Source: Candidatus Gastranaerophilales bacterium (lineage in GTDB: Bacteria; Cyanobacteriota; Vampirovibrionia; Gastranaerophilales; Gastranaerophilaceae). From it: a DNA stretch of 54,835 nucleotides. Positions 28,110 through 36,545 of the stretch are shown here, one piece after another (positions within the stretch are counted from its first letter, which is position 1; each line of letters opens with the position of its first letter). The stretch is taken from assembly GCA_944324905.1 (NCBI GenBank), contig CALUYB010000011.1, positions 1 through 54,835 of the forward strand. Reading direction: 5' to 3'. The position numbers and the translations under genes were made by a program. The notes under the pieces were generated by a model. It ran no database searches and was not told where the DNA came from. It saw only the letters and a program-made list of their open reading frames with translations.

Positions 28110-28742
28110 TTGAATACAGGACAAAGAGAGTTAATAGAGAGTATAATTAAGCAAAACCCTTCTTTTGCAGGTAATGAGCATCTTTTAGAGCAATTTTGTT
28201 CTGAGGTATACAAAAAATCATACTTACTTTTGGATTCAGTTTCAAATGTTGACAGCCTCAGGAATTATCTTACAAAAGTTGTTGATACGTCTATTTCAAA
28301 TATTGTAAAAGCAAATATTACTTCTAATCCTGTCAGTTTGAAAGATTTTGTTGAAGACGTAGCGCCAAAAGAGGTTGTCAAAAGTGAATCTGTTGCACAA
28401 ATATCTAAAACTCCGGATGAAATTGTAGAAGAAAAAATAATAAGTATTAATAAAAAAGATAATAAACTGCCAGAAATTAAAAATCCTTATGAAGGACTTA
28501 TTGATCCCCTGGAGTTGATTTCCGAAAAACCTGTTAACCCCTCTTTGGCAAAAAATATTGTAAATGCAATTGTTAAATTAGACTCTAAAGAGCCTAATAA
28601 AAAATTTCTGGATATTTTTAAATTAAAGTATGTTCAAAAATTAAAGCAAAGTGAAATTTCAAAAAATTTAAGAATTTCACAAAACGACCTTAGCAAAAGA
28701 TTTTGCGAGATGGTAAAACTAATACGACAGGAGATTTTGTAA
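28110..28742 (+). CDS. Unknown protein with C-terminal sigma-70 region 4-like helix-turn-helix
   Basis: The 210-residue protein is not a standard sigma factor. Residues 165-208 (DIFKLKYVQKLKQSEISKNL, then ISQNDLSKRF) have the pattern of sigma region 4: a helix, then QSEIxxxLxISQxxLSKRF. Residues 1-70 form a helical domain with NPSFAGNEHLLEQF; the middle (75-160) looks flexible. I start at TTG 28110 because GAGGTGG lies five bases upstream; a GTG nine bases earlier falls inside that site. Alternatives are an anti-terminator or a DNA-binding adaptor. It converges on two membrane-protein genes, one base apart. Confidence 0.72.
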   Translation: MNTGQRELIESIIKQNPSFAGNEHLLEQFCSEVYKKSYLLLDSVSNVDSLRNYLTKVVDTSISNIVKANITSNPVSLKDFVEDVAPKEVVKSESVAQISKTPDEIVEEKIISINKKDNKLPEIKNPYEGLIDPLELISEKPVNPSLAKNIVNAIVKLDSKEPNKKFLDIFKLKYVQKLKQSEISKNLRISQNDLSKRFCEMVKLIRQEIL

Positions 28743-29297
28743 CTATATTTTCATTCCTCTTTGCTTTGTAAAAGCAATATAATCATGCATTTTCATTGGC
28801 TCTTTTAAACCGTTTTTTTGAAAAAATGGTTGGTAAAATGGGTCATAGCTTGGTTGTTGCATTTGCACTTTTTGTTTTAGCTCTTTTCTCTGTGCAATAC
28901 TGCCCAATTTGTTTCTTACAAGTGGTGTAAGAACATTACAGGAAACAACGGCTCCAACAAGCGAAGCTAGAACTTTTGCACCACCTCTCAGTCTGTCGAA
29001 TTCTATAGAGCCTTTTTTTACATTCTTAAAAGTTATAACATCATTATTTATTAACTTTTCAGTCCCGTTTATAAGCGGCGTTGTGATTAGTGCGTACAAA
29101 CCTATGTTTACTGCGCCGTCGAAAATTTCTTGTGGAATAAGAAATTTTTTATCTTCCTTGTCGATTTTTTTATTGGTTATAATACCAAAAGTTTGGGCAG
29201 TACTTGCCAGGAACCAGCCAATTGCAGCAGTTATAAATAAAAAGTTAGCGTTGTCATTTGCAAATTTTGCAATCATTCTTTGTCCGAAGTTAGCCAT
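28743..29297 (-). CDS. Unknown membrane protein, second of a coupled pair
   Basis: I do not recognise a family. The 184-residue protein starts MANFGQRMIAKF at ATG 29297, preceded by GGAGGTG. Three hydrophobic stretches are visible: FLFITAAIGWFLASTAQTF near 18-36, GLYALITTPLI near 68-78, and VLASLVGAVVSCNVLTPLV near 110-128. The C-terminus is Gln/Pro-rich (QQPSYDPFYQPFFQ). Its first 8 bases overlap the end of the upstream gene, so the two should be co-translated and may form a complex. Confidence 0.72.
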   Translation of the reverse strand: MANFGQRMIAKFANDNANFLFITAAIGWFLASTAQTFGIITNKKIDKEDKKFLIPQEIFDGAVNIGLYALITTPLINGTEKLINNDVITFKNVKKGSIEFDRLRGGAKVLASLVGAVVSCNVLTPLVRNKLGSIAQRKELKQKVQMQQPSYDPFYQPFFQKNGLKEPMKMHDYIAFTKQRGMKI

Positions 29298-29886
29298 TTT
29301 GTACACCTCCGGGTTTTTTATTATGTTCGTTCGCAAATTTTTCAACAAATTCTGCTGATTTATTTGTCAGCGGTGCATCAAGCGCAAAATTTGTAATAAT
29401 CATTGCCCCTAAGGCAACAATGGTACCAATAACTGATGGAACACGGTTTAATGCATCAGATAACTCTTTTGGTGATAAATTCAGTGAATCAAAGCTGTTG
29501 CCCAATATTTTTCTTATTTTATTTGGGTCAACTACTGTTTTGCCTGCTTCTTTTATTATCTTACCTGTTGCATCTCTTTTTGCCAGTTTTAGCTCGGTTG
29601 CTTTCATACATGCCCCACGAACTAAAATACCGGTAGCTGTACCTACTATTGCCTTTGCGCCACTTCTTATTGCACTGACCCATCTTGTATCTTTGTCAAC
29701 TTCTTTGTTGTTTAAATCTATAACAGGCTGTATTAAAAGTGCCGTACCACCTATTGCTAATCTTTGCTGTACACTTGAAAAATTTTCAGCTCTTGTAAGC
29801 ATTTTTTGCACTTTATTACCCAAAGCCGGAGGTTTTAGGGCGCAAAAATTTATTTTGTTGTTATTGCTTTCAACTCTAGTAATCAT
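29290..29886 (-). CDS. Unknown membrane-associated protein, first of a coupled pair
   Basis: I do not recognise a family. The 198-residue protein starts MITRVESNNNKINF at ATG 29886 with AGAAGG just upstream; a TTG 18 bases earlier is less likely. Hydrophobic or Gly/Ala-rich helices lie at about 44-57 (AIGGTALLIQPVID), 76-91 (GAKAIVGTATGILVRG) and 152-168 (VIGTIVALGAMIITNFA). Charged, lysine-rich stretches separate them. It overlaps the downstream gene by 8 bases. The 170 bases upstream hold the leuA promoter region and no other gene. Confidence 0.7.
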   Translation of the reverse strand: MITRVESNNNKINFCALKPPALGNKVQKMLTRAENFSSVQQRLAIGGTALLIQPVIDLNNKEVDKDTRWVSAIRSGAKAIVGTATGILVRGACMKATELKLAKRDATGKIIKEAGKTVVDPNKIRKILGNSFDSLNLSPKELSDALNRVPSVIGTIVALGAMIITNFALDAPLTNKSAEFVEKFANEHNKKPGGVQNG

Positions 29887-29990
29887 ATACCTTCTTTTAC
29901 CCAATCTTTTAACGCAAATGATAAAAATAAATTGCTAAAAAATATGTTTAGAAAAACAAGGTTTAATAAATGTTTACATAAATTGGTGAT

Positions 29991-30019
29991 TTGTCATCAT
30001 TTATTGTTTGTCATACAAT
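29991..30019 (+). promoter_or_regulatory. Predicted leuA promoter
   Basis: TTGTCA (29991-29996), a 17-base spacer and TACAAT (30014-30019) lie upstream of leuA. TTTGTCAT occurs twice here, at 29990 and 30007. A second AATAAT lies six bases before the ATG at 30045-30050 and could drive a leaderless message, as there is no ribosome site. Confidence 0.45.
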
Positions 30020-30056
30020 TATAGCACATACTGCTTAAAAATGGAATAATTTATTT

Positions 30057-31577
30057 ATGAAACAACCTTTTTTCTATGATATTACTTTAAGAGACGGTAA
30101 TCAATCTTTAAAAAAACCTTGGCAATTAAGCGAGAAGCAATTTATTTTTGAAAAATTGCAAGAACTTAATGTGCAGGCTGTCGAAGTCGGTTTTCCTGCT
30201 TCCTCTCATATGGATTTTGAAGCTTGTAAAACTCTTGCTGATATGGCATGGGATAATTTGGTTGTTTCAGCACTCGCGCGTGCAGTTAAGAGTGATATTG
30301 ACAGCGCTATTAAAGCTATAGGGCATAGTAAAATTCCGCGTGTGCATACTTTTTTAACTCTAAGCCCGTTCCATATGAAATATGTTTTAAATAAAAAACC
30401 TGATTATTGCGCTAAGGTTGCAATTGAGGCTATTGAATACGCTTCAAAAAGTGTAAAAAAAGTAAATAAAAACGCACAAGTGCAGTTTAGTGTAGAACAT
30501 TTTGGGGATTGTATTGAAAATATTGATTTTGTAATTGATACACTTAAAAAAATTGTAAAAGCGGGTGCTGGTGTTATTAATCTTCCAAACACTGTTGAGA
30601 GGACAAGGCCTGCTACTTTTATAAATTTAATTGAAAAAGTAAAAAATGCCCTGCCTGAGGATATTATTATTTCTTTGCATAACCATAATGATTTGGGTAT
30701 GGCAACTGCAACAACTGTTGAAGGATATTTTGCTGGAGCAATTCAGCTTGAGTGTTGCCTAAACGGTCTTGGTGAGCGCGCAGGTAATACGGATTTTGCG
30801 CAGGTTGCAGTTGCACTTTATAATAACGGTGTAGATGTTCCTGTTAATCTCGAGAAGATATATGAAACATCAATGTTAATTTCTCAAATGGCAAAAGTGC
30901 AAATATATGAAAAAGCACCACTGATTGGCCCTGAGGCATTGGCGCACAGGAGTGGCATACATCAAGACGGTGCAATAAAAACAAAAGATATGGATTTTGG
31001 TGCATATAGACCAATTAAACCTTCATTAATTGGTCGAGGTGACGATGAAAAAATTGGCTTTACATCTCAATCGGGTAAAACGGCAGTATTTGAAATTATT
31101 AATAACGCGGGTTATCCAATAACAATTGAGGAAGCAGTGCACTTAACACCTATTGTAAAAGAAATTTCCGAGAAAAAAGGCGAGCTTGGTACTGATGAAA
31201 TTTTAAAAGTTTACTTTAGGGAAATTCTTGATGTTAAGGGTGCTTTTGAATTAGTTTCATTTAAACTCCTTGGCGGCGATAAATTTAAGCTAGGGTTTAA
31301 ATTTAAAGGCGAATTAAAAGAGGTTGAGGGTTCCGGCAACGGCCCGTTAGACGCTTGTCTTGATGCACTAAAGAACGCAGGTTTTTCTCGCAAGTTATCT
31401 TTTTATAAACAGTATGCGCTTGATGAAGATAAAATGGGTGCAGGTGCTAGCGCAATGAGTGTTATTCATCTTGTCGGTAAAAATAATGAAGAAATTATTG
31501 GCCGCGCTATTGACCAAAACACTGCAAGGGCAAATGTAAAAGCTATATTTAATGCGCTAAATCAAGTGTATAAATAA
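30057..31577 (+). CDS. leuA: 2-isopropylmalate synthase
   Basis: LeuA condenses acetyl-CoA with 2-oxoisovalerate, the first committed step of leucine synthesis. The 506-residue protein has the DRE-TIM metallolyase motif ITLRDGNQSL, the metal-binding HNHNDLGMA, and GERAGNTD, followed by a C-terminal LeuA regulatory domain (about 370-506) that normally binds leucine. Homocitrate or citramalate synthase are relatives, but the overall layout favours LeuA. No other leu gene is adjacent. The LRDGNQ variant differs from the LRDGEQ of E. coli LeuA. Confidence 0.88.
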   Translation: MKQPFFYDITLRDGNQSLKKPWQLSEKQFIFEKLQELNVQAVEVGFPASSHMDFEACKTLADMAWDNLVVSALARAVKSDIDSAIKAIGHSKIPRVHTFLTLSPFHMKYVLNKKPDYCAKVAIEAIEYASKSVKKVNKNAQVQFSVEHFGDCIENIDFVIDTLKKIVKAGAGVINLPNTVERTRPATFINLIEKVKNALPEDIIISLHNHNDLGMATATTVEGYFAGAIQLECCLNGLGERAGNTDFAQVAVALYNNGVDVPVNLEKIYETSMLISQMAKVQIYEKAPLIGPEALAHRSGIHQDGAIKTKDMDFGAYRPIKPSLIGRGDDEKIGFTSQSGKTAVFEIINNAGYPITIEEAVHLTPIVKEISEKKGELGTDEILKVYFREILDVKGAFELVSFKLLGGDKFKLGFKFKGELKEVEGSGNGPLDACLDALKNAGFSRKLSFYKQYALDEDKMGAGASAMSVIHLVGKNNEEIIGRAIDQNTARANVKAIFNALNQVYK

Positions 31578-31578
31578 A

Positions 31579-32178
31579 CTATGCGCGCGCTTGAGCTACC
31601 GCTTCTTTTACGCTTACAACTATTTCTTCATAGTTTTTGTTTAAATATAAACCGCGGCCCATGCCAATTGCGCATGCTCCGGCATTAAGTAAAGGTTTTA
31701 TGTGTTCGATTTTAACACTTCCGCATGGCATAACGTTTAAAAACTTCATTGGTCTAAGTAAATCTTCTATATAAGTTGCGCCGCCAAGGTCTTTAATCGG
31801 GAATATTTTAATAATAGGTACGCGAACCTTCCAAGCGCTGTATGCTTCATTCGGTGTTGTTGCACTTAAAATCAAGGGAATTTTGCTGCTTGATGAAACC
31901 TTTGTGAGTCCCATTTGTAAAATTGGCGAAACTAAAAGTTTTGCACCAGCTTCAATGCCCAGGTGGGCTTGTTCAGATGTTATTATGCCACCTTGAGCAA
32001 CATAAATGCCATTTATTTGGCAAACTTTTTTTATTGTTTCAATTGTTGAATTGATTTCTATAACTTTAATTCCGCCTTCAAGATAAGCTTGAGCAATTTC
32101 AAGCGCTTTTTGCGGCTCATCCTCTCTTATAATGCCGTAAATTCTTGACTTAAAAATTTCTTTTATTGCTTCATTCAT
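31579..32178 (-). CDS. eda: KDPG/KHG aldolase family protein
   Basis: This class I aldolase family splits 2-keto-3-deoxy-6-phosphogluconate into pyruvate and glyceraldehyde 3-phosphate. The 199-residue TIM barrel keeps the Schiff-base lysine in IIKIFP, the catalytic glutamate in KVIEIN and the phosphate loop PCGSVK. The arginine of the usual EVTLRT motif is replaced (EINSTI), so the substrate may differ. It overlaps a small upstream gene by 4 bases (ATGA). No edd gene is in the window. Confidence 0.82.
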   Translation of the reverse strand: MNEAIKEIFKSRIYGIIREDEPQKALEIAQAYLEGGIKVIEINSTIETIKKVCQINGIYVAQGGIITSEQAHLGIEAGAKLLVSPILQMGLTKVSSSSKIPLILSATTPNEAYSAWKVRVPIIKIFPIKDLGGATYIEDLLRPMKFLNVMPCGSVKIEHIKPLLNAGACAIGMGRGLYLNKNYEEIVVSVKEAVAQARA

Positions 32179-32438
32179 TTTATTGCGTAGACCTTATTTG
32201 CTGCTTTGACTGTTTTTACCTCTAATTCCATATTTTTGAGCATTAAATTTGAAATTATTTTTTTTGTTTCTTCATCTTTTACCGACCAGCATATTTTCTT
32301 TTCGGGGAATTTGATAAATGATTTTGTTGAAAATAAAATTGCAGTTTTTAGCGCATCTATTAAATTTAAATTGCTTATATCTATTACCGCTTTTTGTTCG
32401 TTTGTTTTAGTGAGGAAATTTTCAATTTTTTCAATCAT
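32175..32438 (-). CDS. Small unknown protein coupled to the aldolase gene
   Basis: The 87-residue protein resembles no family I know. It is Lys/Ile-rich, mixes short beta- and alpha-like segments (AVIDISNLNLIDALKTAILF, then KKICWSVKDEETKKII) and has no signal peptide. The 4-base overlap with the aldolase start suggests translational coupling. There is no clear ribosome site; a CATAAA lies six bases before the ATG. STAS- or ACT-like folding is conceivable but not supported by a motif. Confidence 0.68.
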   Translation of the reverse strand: MIEKIENFLTKTNEQKAVIDISNLNLIDALKTAILFSTKSFIKFPEKKICWSVKDEETKKIISNLMLKNMELEVKTVKAANKVYAIK

Positions 32439-32583
32439 GTTTAATTTATGTCTTCTTTTAATGTGTGGTCGTTATAGGTTTGTATGTTAATTTCTTCGGC
32501 ATTATTTTGTATTTTTTTATAACAAAATTTTAAATCTAAACCTTTTAGTGTATAATTTATTTGTAATTAACTGGGATTTGTTT

Positions 32584-33129
32584 ATGCAAAAGGTTTACAG
32601 CTCTATTGACTTAAAACAAAAGGCTAAAAAAATAAAACTGGCGGCTTTTGATATAGATGGCGTTATGACTGACGGTTCGCTTATTTACCTGCCTGACGGT
32701 TCACAGGCAAAAGCCTTTAATGCTAAAGATGGTTTAGGGCTTACCATGTTAAATAAAGCAGGTATAAAAACCGCAATAATTACTGCAAAGGAGTCGGGGG
32801 CGGTTTTAGAGAGAGCTAAAACCCTTGGAATTACAAAGCTTTTTATGAATCAAAAAAATAAAATGTCAGCACTTGATGAAATTTGCAGAGAATTTTCACT
32901 AGGTTATGATGAAATTTTATACATGGGCGATGATTTACCTGATATTGAAGTTTTAAAGTCAGTAGGCTTGAGCGTTTGCCCACAAGATGCGGTTGATGAA
33001 GTTAAGGAAATTTGTAATATTATTACGCAAAAATCCGGCGGCAAGGGTGCTGTGCGTGAGATTTGCGATTTTTTGCTAAAGGTTAACAACATCTCATTTG
33101 ATGACTTGAAAAAACCCTCTGTACAATAG
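32584..33129 (+). CDS. kdsC: KDO-8-phosphate phosphatase (KdsC-like HAD hydrolase)
   Basis: KdsC removes phosphate from 3-deoxy-D-manno-octulosonate 8-phosphate, a step towards lipopolysaccharide. The 181-residue capless HAD protein has FDIDGVMTDG, the tetramer-forming N-terminal hairpin, TAKESGAVLERAK and MGDDLPDIEVL, all typical of KdsC. A related NeuA-type or GmhB-type phosphatase is less likely. I use ATG 32584; an upstream in-frame GTG sits against a TATAAT at 32551-32556, which is better read as the -10 box of this gene. Confidence 0.9.
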   Translation: MQKVYSSIDLKQKAKKIKLAAFDIDGVMTDGSLIYLPDGSQAKAFNAKDGLGLTMLNKAGIKTAIITAKESGAVLERAKTLGITKLFMNQKNKMSALDEICREFSLGYDEILYMGDDLPDIEVLKSVGLSVCPQDAVDEVKEICNIITQKSGGKGAVREICDFLLKVNNISFDDLKKPSVQ

Positions 33130-33159
33130 GCTTTTTGGTTTTATTAATATTTGTTAAGA

Positions 33160-33180
33160 AATTGACATTTTCTGTCAATT
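33160..33180. repeat. Inverted repeat, possible terminator or operator
   Basis: AATTGACA and TGTCAATT are perfect arms around a 5-base loop TTTTC, 30 bases after kdsC, followed by ATTTTCTCTTT. The stem is AT-rich. It could end kdsC transcription or act as an operator for the next gene, since the left arm contains a consensus TTGACA. Confidence 0.45.
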
Positions 33181-33235
33181 ATTTTCTCTTTGATGACTTT
33201 ATTAATATAACAATAGCTTATGAGAGAATTTGGTT

Positions 33236-33439
33236 ATGACTGAAATTGAATTAAATACTATTTTTAACATTGTTTGTGATCCTGAAAAAAATGTGTATAA
33301 ACTTGACAGTGTTAAAAAAATTCAAGAAGTTCAAAGAATTGCCAGAGTATTTAACATTGCAAAAGAACAACGTGAAACATCAAAAGAAATCTCTGCACGT
33401 GCTCTTGTTGCTTTTAAAATGCTAGTTAGCAACAACTAA
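33236..33439 (+). CDS. Small unknown helical protein
   Basis: The 67-residue protein (MTEIELNTIFNIV...) has no recognised domain. It is mostly charged and helical, with KIQEVQRIARVFNIAKEQRE in the middle, and lacks signal or membrane segments. I chose ATG 33236; a TTG six bases upstream is an alternative closer to GAGAG. It ends one base before the stop of the convergent receiver-GGDEF gene. Size and helicity would suit a small regulator or adaptor, but this is only inference. Confidence 0.6.
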   Translation: MTEIELNTIFNIVCDPEKNVYKLDSVKKIQEVQRIARVFNIAKEQRETSKEISARALVAFKMLVSNN

Positions 33440-33440
33440 A

Positions 33441-34751
33441 CTATTCTTTTACATAGTTTTTAAATTCAACACAAAGCTCATCTAAGATTTGTGAGAGCTT
33501 TTTAAAGTTTAGTTGCACAAAATCAAGAGTAATAGTATTTGAGCTTTTTGTGATGTCAAACGATGTAATTGCAGTATTGATTTGTGCCTTATACAGACCG
33601 CCATACATTATAGAAAGATTTGCGCGGACATTGTTTTTGTAAATAACAAACACTGTTTTATCAACGTTTACTTCGTATTTAACTTTTACATCTTTTATTT
33701 TTGCTAATATTAAATTGTAATATTTTTCAAAAACAGGTTCAAAAACAATTTTGCACTTTTGTTTATACGCTTGCAAATATAGTTTTGATGTTTTTTCGTC
33801 GTTTTGGGAAATATTGTTTGTTTTGACATTTTGCTTATTTTGTTGTGCAGGCGGCTGTTTTGCAAGATTTATGCCTGCATTTGGGTCTTTTGAATAAGTG
33901 CTTGACGCCACAATTAGAGAATTTGTTTCTTCTTTTGCTTTTACCAGCGCTTCTTGTAAAAATTCTTTTGCAGAGTCAAATTTTTCATTTTTAATCTCTA
34001 TAACTGATGCATTTGCGCCGCAATCTACACCTAGATTTGTATTTATTCTTTCAAATATTGGGTATACACCGTTTAGTTTTGTTTTGGGCAAGAATATGTA
34101 AAATTCATCTACATCCTTAATTGCAACAGAATCGTTAATTCTTATTGATTTTTTAATTACTTCAAGAAATTCTTTAGGGTTTTTGTACCCCGGGTATTTT
34201 GAATCAGGCGTAACGAGCATTAGACAGGAGTTAATTTTGTGTGAAATTGCATTTTCAATTTCACTTTTTAAAAACTCCTCACAATATTTTTGGGTATAAA
34301 CTCCTGTGTCAGGCTGAATCATGCCAAGAGTTTTCATAAATTCAAATTGTGTAGATATGCTTGTGTTTAAGTCGTCCTTTTGAATACACCAAATAGTGCG
34401 AATTAAAAGTTCATAGTCATGAGTGGGGTATTTTAAAATGTCGCTAATTCCGTTGTCAAAAGCGTCTATTATTATTTCTCTAGAGCAGTTGTCATCTAAA
34501 AATAATATTGGCACTTGAGAAATGACGGGATTATTTTTTATGTCTTTAATTAATTTTATCGCGTCAGGATTGTCATTTAAGCAATGAATAATTATTACAT
34601 TTGGTAATTGGTTTTTTAAAAAGTCAATTGCATTGTCAAAAGAACAGTTTGTAATTTTGTCCAAATCTCGCAGTAAAACAAGCTTAGAACTTATTTGTTC
34701 AACTAATTCTTCATCATTGCTTATTAATGTTATGGTGTTATTAAACCCCAT
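33441..34751 (-). CDS. Degenerate receiver plus degenerate GGDEF domain protein
   Basis: The 436-residue protein begins with a receiver-like domain (about 6-120): SNDEELVEQI, IIIHCLND, ILKYP. The phosphorylated aspartate position in IIIHCLND appears to be His56, though the conserved Lys107 remains. A GGDEF-like domain (about 145-245) follows, with KDVDEF (212-217) replacing GGDEF. So phosphorylation and cyclic-di-GMP synthesis are both doubtful. A Gln/Asn-rich linker (285-320) leads to an unrecognised C-terminal domain (325-436). AAAGGAG precedes the ATG. It may be a nucleotide sensor or scaffold. Confidence 0.78.
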   Translation of the reverse strand: MGFNNTITLISNDEELVEQISSKLVLLRDLDKITNCSFDNAIDFLKNQLPNVIIIHCLNDNPDAIKLIKDIKNNPVISQVPILFLDDNCSREIIIDAFDNGISDILKYPTHDYELLIRTIWCIQKDDLNTSISTQFEFMKTLGMIQPDTGVYTQKYCEEFLKSEIENAISHKINSCLMLVTPDSKYPGYKNPKEFLEVIKKSIRINDSVAIKDVDEFYIFLPKTKLNGVYPIFERINTNLGVDCGANASVIEIKNEKFDSAKEFLQEALVKAKEETNSLIVASSTYSKDPNAGINLAKQPPAQQNKQNVKTNNISQNDEKTSKLYLQAYKQKCKIVFEPVFEKYYNLILAKIKDVKVKYEVNVDKTVFVIYKNNVRANLSIMYGGLYKAQINTAITSFDITKSSNTITLDFVQLNFKKLSQILDELCVEFKNYVKE

Positions 34752-34823
34752 TTTGGACTCCTTTGGAATTTATATTACAATGAAAAATATAATTTTTCCA
34801 CTTTTTTAATTTTTTTAAAGAAA

Positions 34824-34852
34824 ATGACAAATTTTAAAACTTTTGCTATGCT
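34824..34852 (+). promoter_or_regulatory. Predicted promoter of the glycosyltransferase gene
   Basis: ATGACA (34824-34829), a 17-base spacer and TATGCT (34847-34852) end nine bases before the ATG. There is no ribosome site, so the leader would be only a few bases. Confidence 0.5.
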
Positions 34853-34861
34853 CTTTTTATT

Positions 34862-36544
34862 ATGAAAAATAATCACGTTTTATATTTAATTTTAATTGTT
34901 ATTTTAGGGCTTTTGCTCCGCCTGTGGAATATAGATAAGCCGGAGGGTATGTGGAATGACGAGTATTTAACTTGGTCTATTGCAAATTTAAAATTTCCAC
35001 AAGATTTTTTTAATGGAATTGCCAATAACTGCCATGCACCCTTGCATTATTTTTATTTAAAAGGCTGGATGGCATTGTTTAAAGATTCAGATGTTTCGCT
35101 AAGAGTATCTTCTCTTGTCCCCGGGGTAATTTCAATTTTTGCAATGTACCTTTGCGCAAAAGAATACCTTGTTAAAAAGCATGGTGAATTATGCGCCCTT
35201 GCTGCTGCATTTTTAACTGCTGTGAGCGCTTTTTTAATTTATTTTTCCCAAGAGGTGAGAATTTACTCCCTTACTTTTTTAATTGCCTCAATGGTGCTTT
35301 ATTACTCGCTTAAAGTCTTTAATAATCCGTCAAATAAAAATTGCTGGTTGTTGACTTTGTTTAGTGTTTTATTAATTTTTGAACATACAATTGGTTTTGT
35401 TTTTGTTGCGTTTAATATATGCGCACTTATTGCATTTATGCAAAGAAAAAAGAAAGAAAATAATCTTGCAAATAATATAATTGCAATAATTATTTTATCA
35501 TTGCCTTTAGTTCCTTTTTTGTATGGACTTTTTGCACATCCAAAGTATTTTAGCCAATGGTGGGCGCCATTTTCCTGGTCAAAACTTTTGTTTTATTTTA
35601 CGGATTTATTTTCGCCTGTGCTTAAAAATATTTCAAATGCTCCACCGAGCTTTTTTGCGCAAATATTTGATAATGCAGCAGTAAACATTGGTTTTATAAT
35701 TTTTGCCCTTGTGCCTACATTTATTTGTTTTGGTCTTGCGATAAAAGCTTTTCAAAATGGCAGAAGGGTTAATTTGTATCTTTTGACAGTGTTTTGCGCA
35801 ACGTTTTTAACTGTTTTGATTGCAGCGTTATTTGGAAAGTTAATATTCCTTACAAAATATTTAATAGAGCTTTACCCTATACTAATCTTGCTTGTTGCTG
35901 TAGGCTGGTCAACAATGCAGCTAAAGCCGCTAAAAATAATGCTTGCAACAATATTTGCGGTTATTACGCTTTTTTATATAATAGTTTCTTATACATCACC
36001 CGTAAGGCTTGTGCGCGAGGAAGGTCAAAGGCTCCCTGTCAAGGTTTTAGCTGATTTAGGTGTAAAAAAAAACGACAGAGTACTCTACCTTTACTACCCG
36101 CCATCAAGGTTTGAAAAGTATGTAAAAGAAGACAATCTTTTTTTTTACGCAAATTCTATAGACAAGTATAATTTTCCTTATGTGATATACCCTGCTGATT
36201 CAACAACCTATGAGGCTTTTAAAGACGGCAAAAGACTGTATCGTGATGTTTTTTTGCTTAAATACAATAAAAAGCTTACAGATTTTCTAAATGAAAATTA
36301 TTATTCAAAAATAAATAAGGGCGATAAGATGTTCATTGTTGAGCTAAAGCAAGTATCTTTTTTTAATGATGAACGTCTTGAAAATATAGTGTTAAATGAA
36401 GAAGCTTACCAGAGAATACCTTTTTTGTATCTTGTAAGCTCTTATGCAAAAAATTATTCAATAAGAGAAACATCAAAAAACTTGCACTATAAAGGACACT
36501 ACGACAGTGGCAGTTGGCGTGTTCACCTTTTTGAAAAGGTGTAA
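34862..36544 (+). CDS. Membrane glycosyltransferase, GT39/ArnT-like
   Basis: GT39/83-type enzymes use polyprenyl-phosphate sugars to modify lipids or proteins outside the membrane. The 560-residue protein has about eleven hydrophobic segments, beginning LYLILIVILGLLLRLW, and the acidic first-loop motif MWNDEYLTW that holds the catalytic Asp/Glu. A soluble C-terminal domain (about 385-560) follows. Acceptor and donor are unknown; lipid A or glycoprotein modification is possible. It converges on clpP, with one base between the stops. Confidence 0.82.
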   Translation: MKNNHVLYLILIVILGLLLRLWNIDKPEGMWNDEYLTWSIANLKFPQDFFNGIANNCHAPLHYFYLKGWMALFKDSDVSLRVSSLVPGVISIFAMYLCAKEYLVKKHGELCALAAAFLTAVSAFLIYFSQEVRIYSLTFLIASMVLYYSLKVFNNPSNKNCWLLTLFSVLLIFEHTIGFVFVAFNICALIAFMQRKKKENNLANNIIAIIILSLPLVPFLYGLFAHPKYFSQWWAPFSWSKLLFYFTDLFSPVLKNISNAPPSFFAQIFDNAAVNIGFIIFALVPTFICFGLAIKAFQNGRRVNLYLLTVFCATFLTVLIAALFGKLIFLTKYLIELYPILILLVAVGWSTMQLKPLKIMLATIFAVITLFYIIVSYTSPVRLVREEGQRLPVKVLADLGVKKNDRVLYLYYPPSRFEKYVKEDNLFFYANSIDKYNFPYVIYPADSTTYEAFKDGKRLYRDVFLLKYNKKLTDFLNENYYSKINKGDKMFIVELKQVSFFNDERLENIVLNEEAYQRIPFLYLVSSYAKNYSIRETSKNLHYKGHYDSGSWRVHLFEKV

Positions 36545-36545
36545 A

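Noticed and set aside
33441-34751. Calling the REC-GGDEF protein an active diguanylate cyclase
   Set aside because: The signature is KDVDEF, and the receiver aspartate position appears to be histidine.
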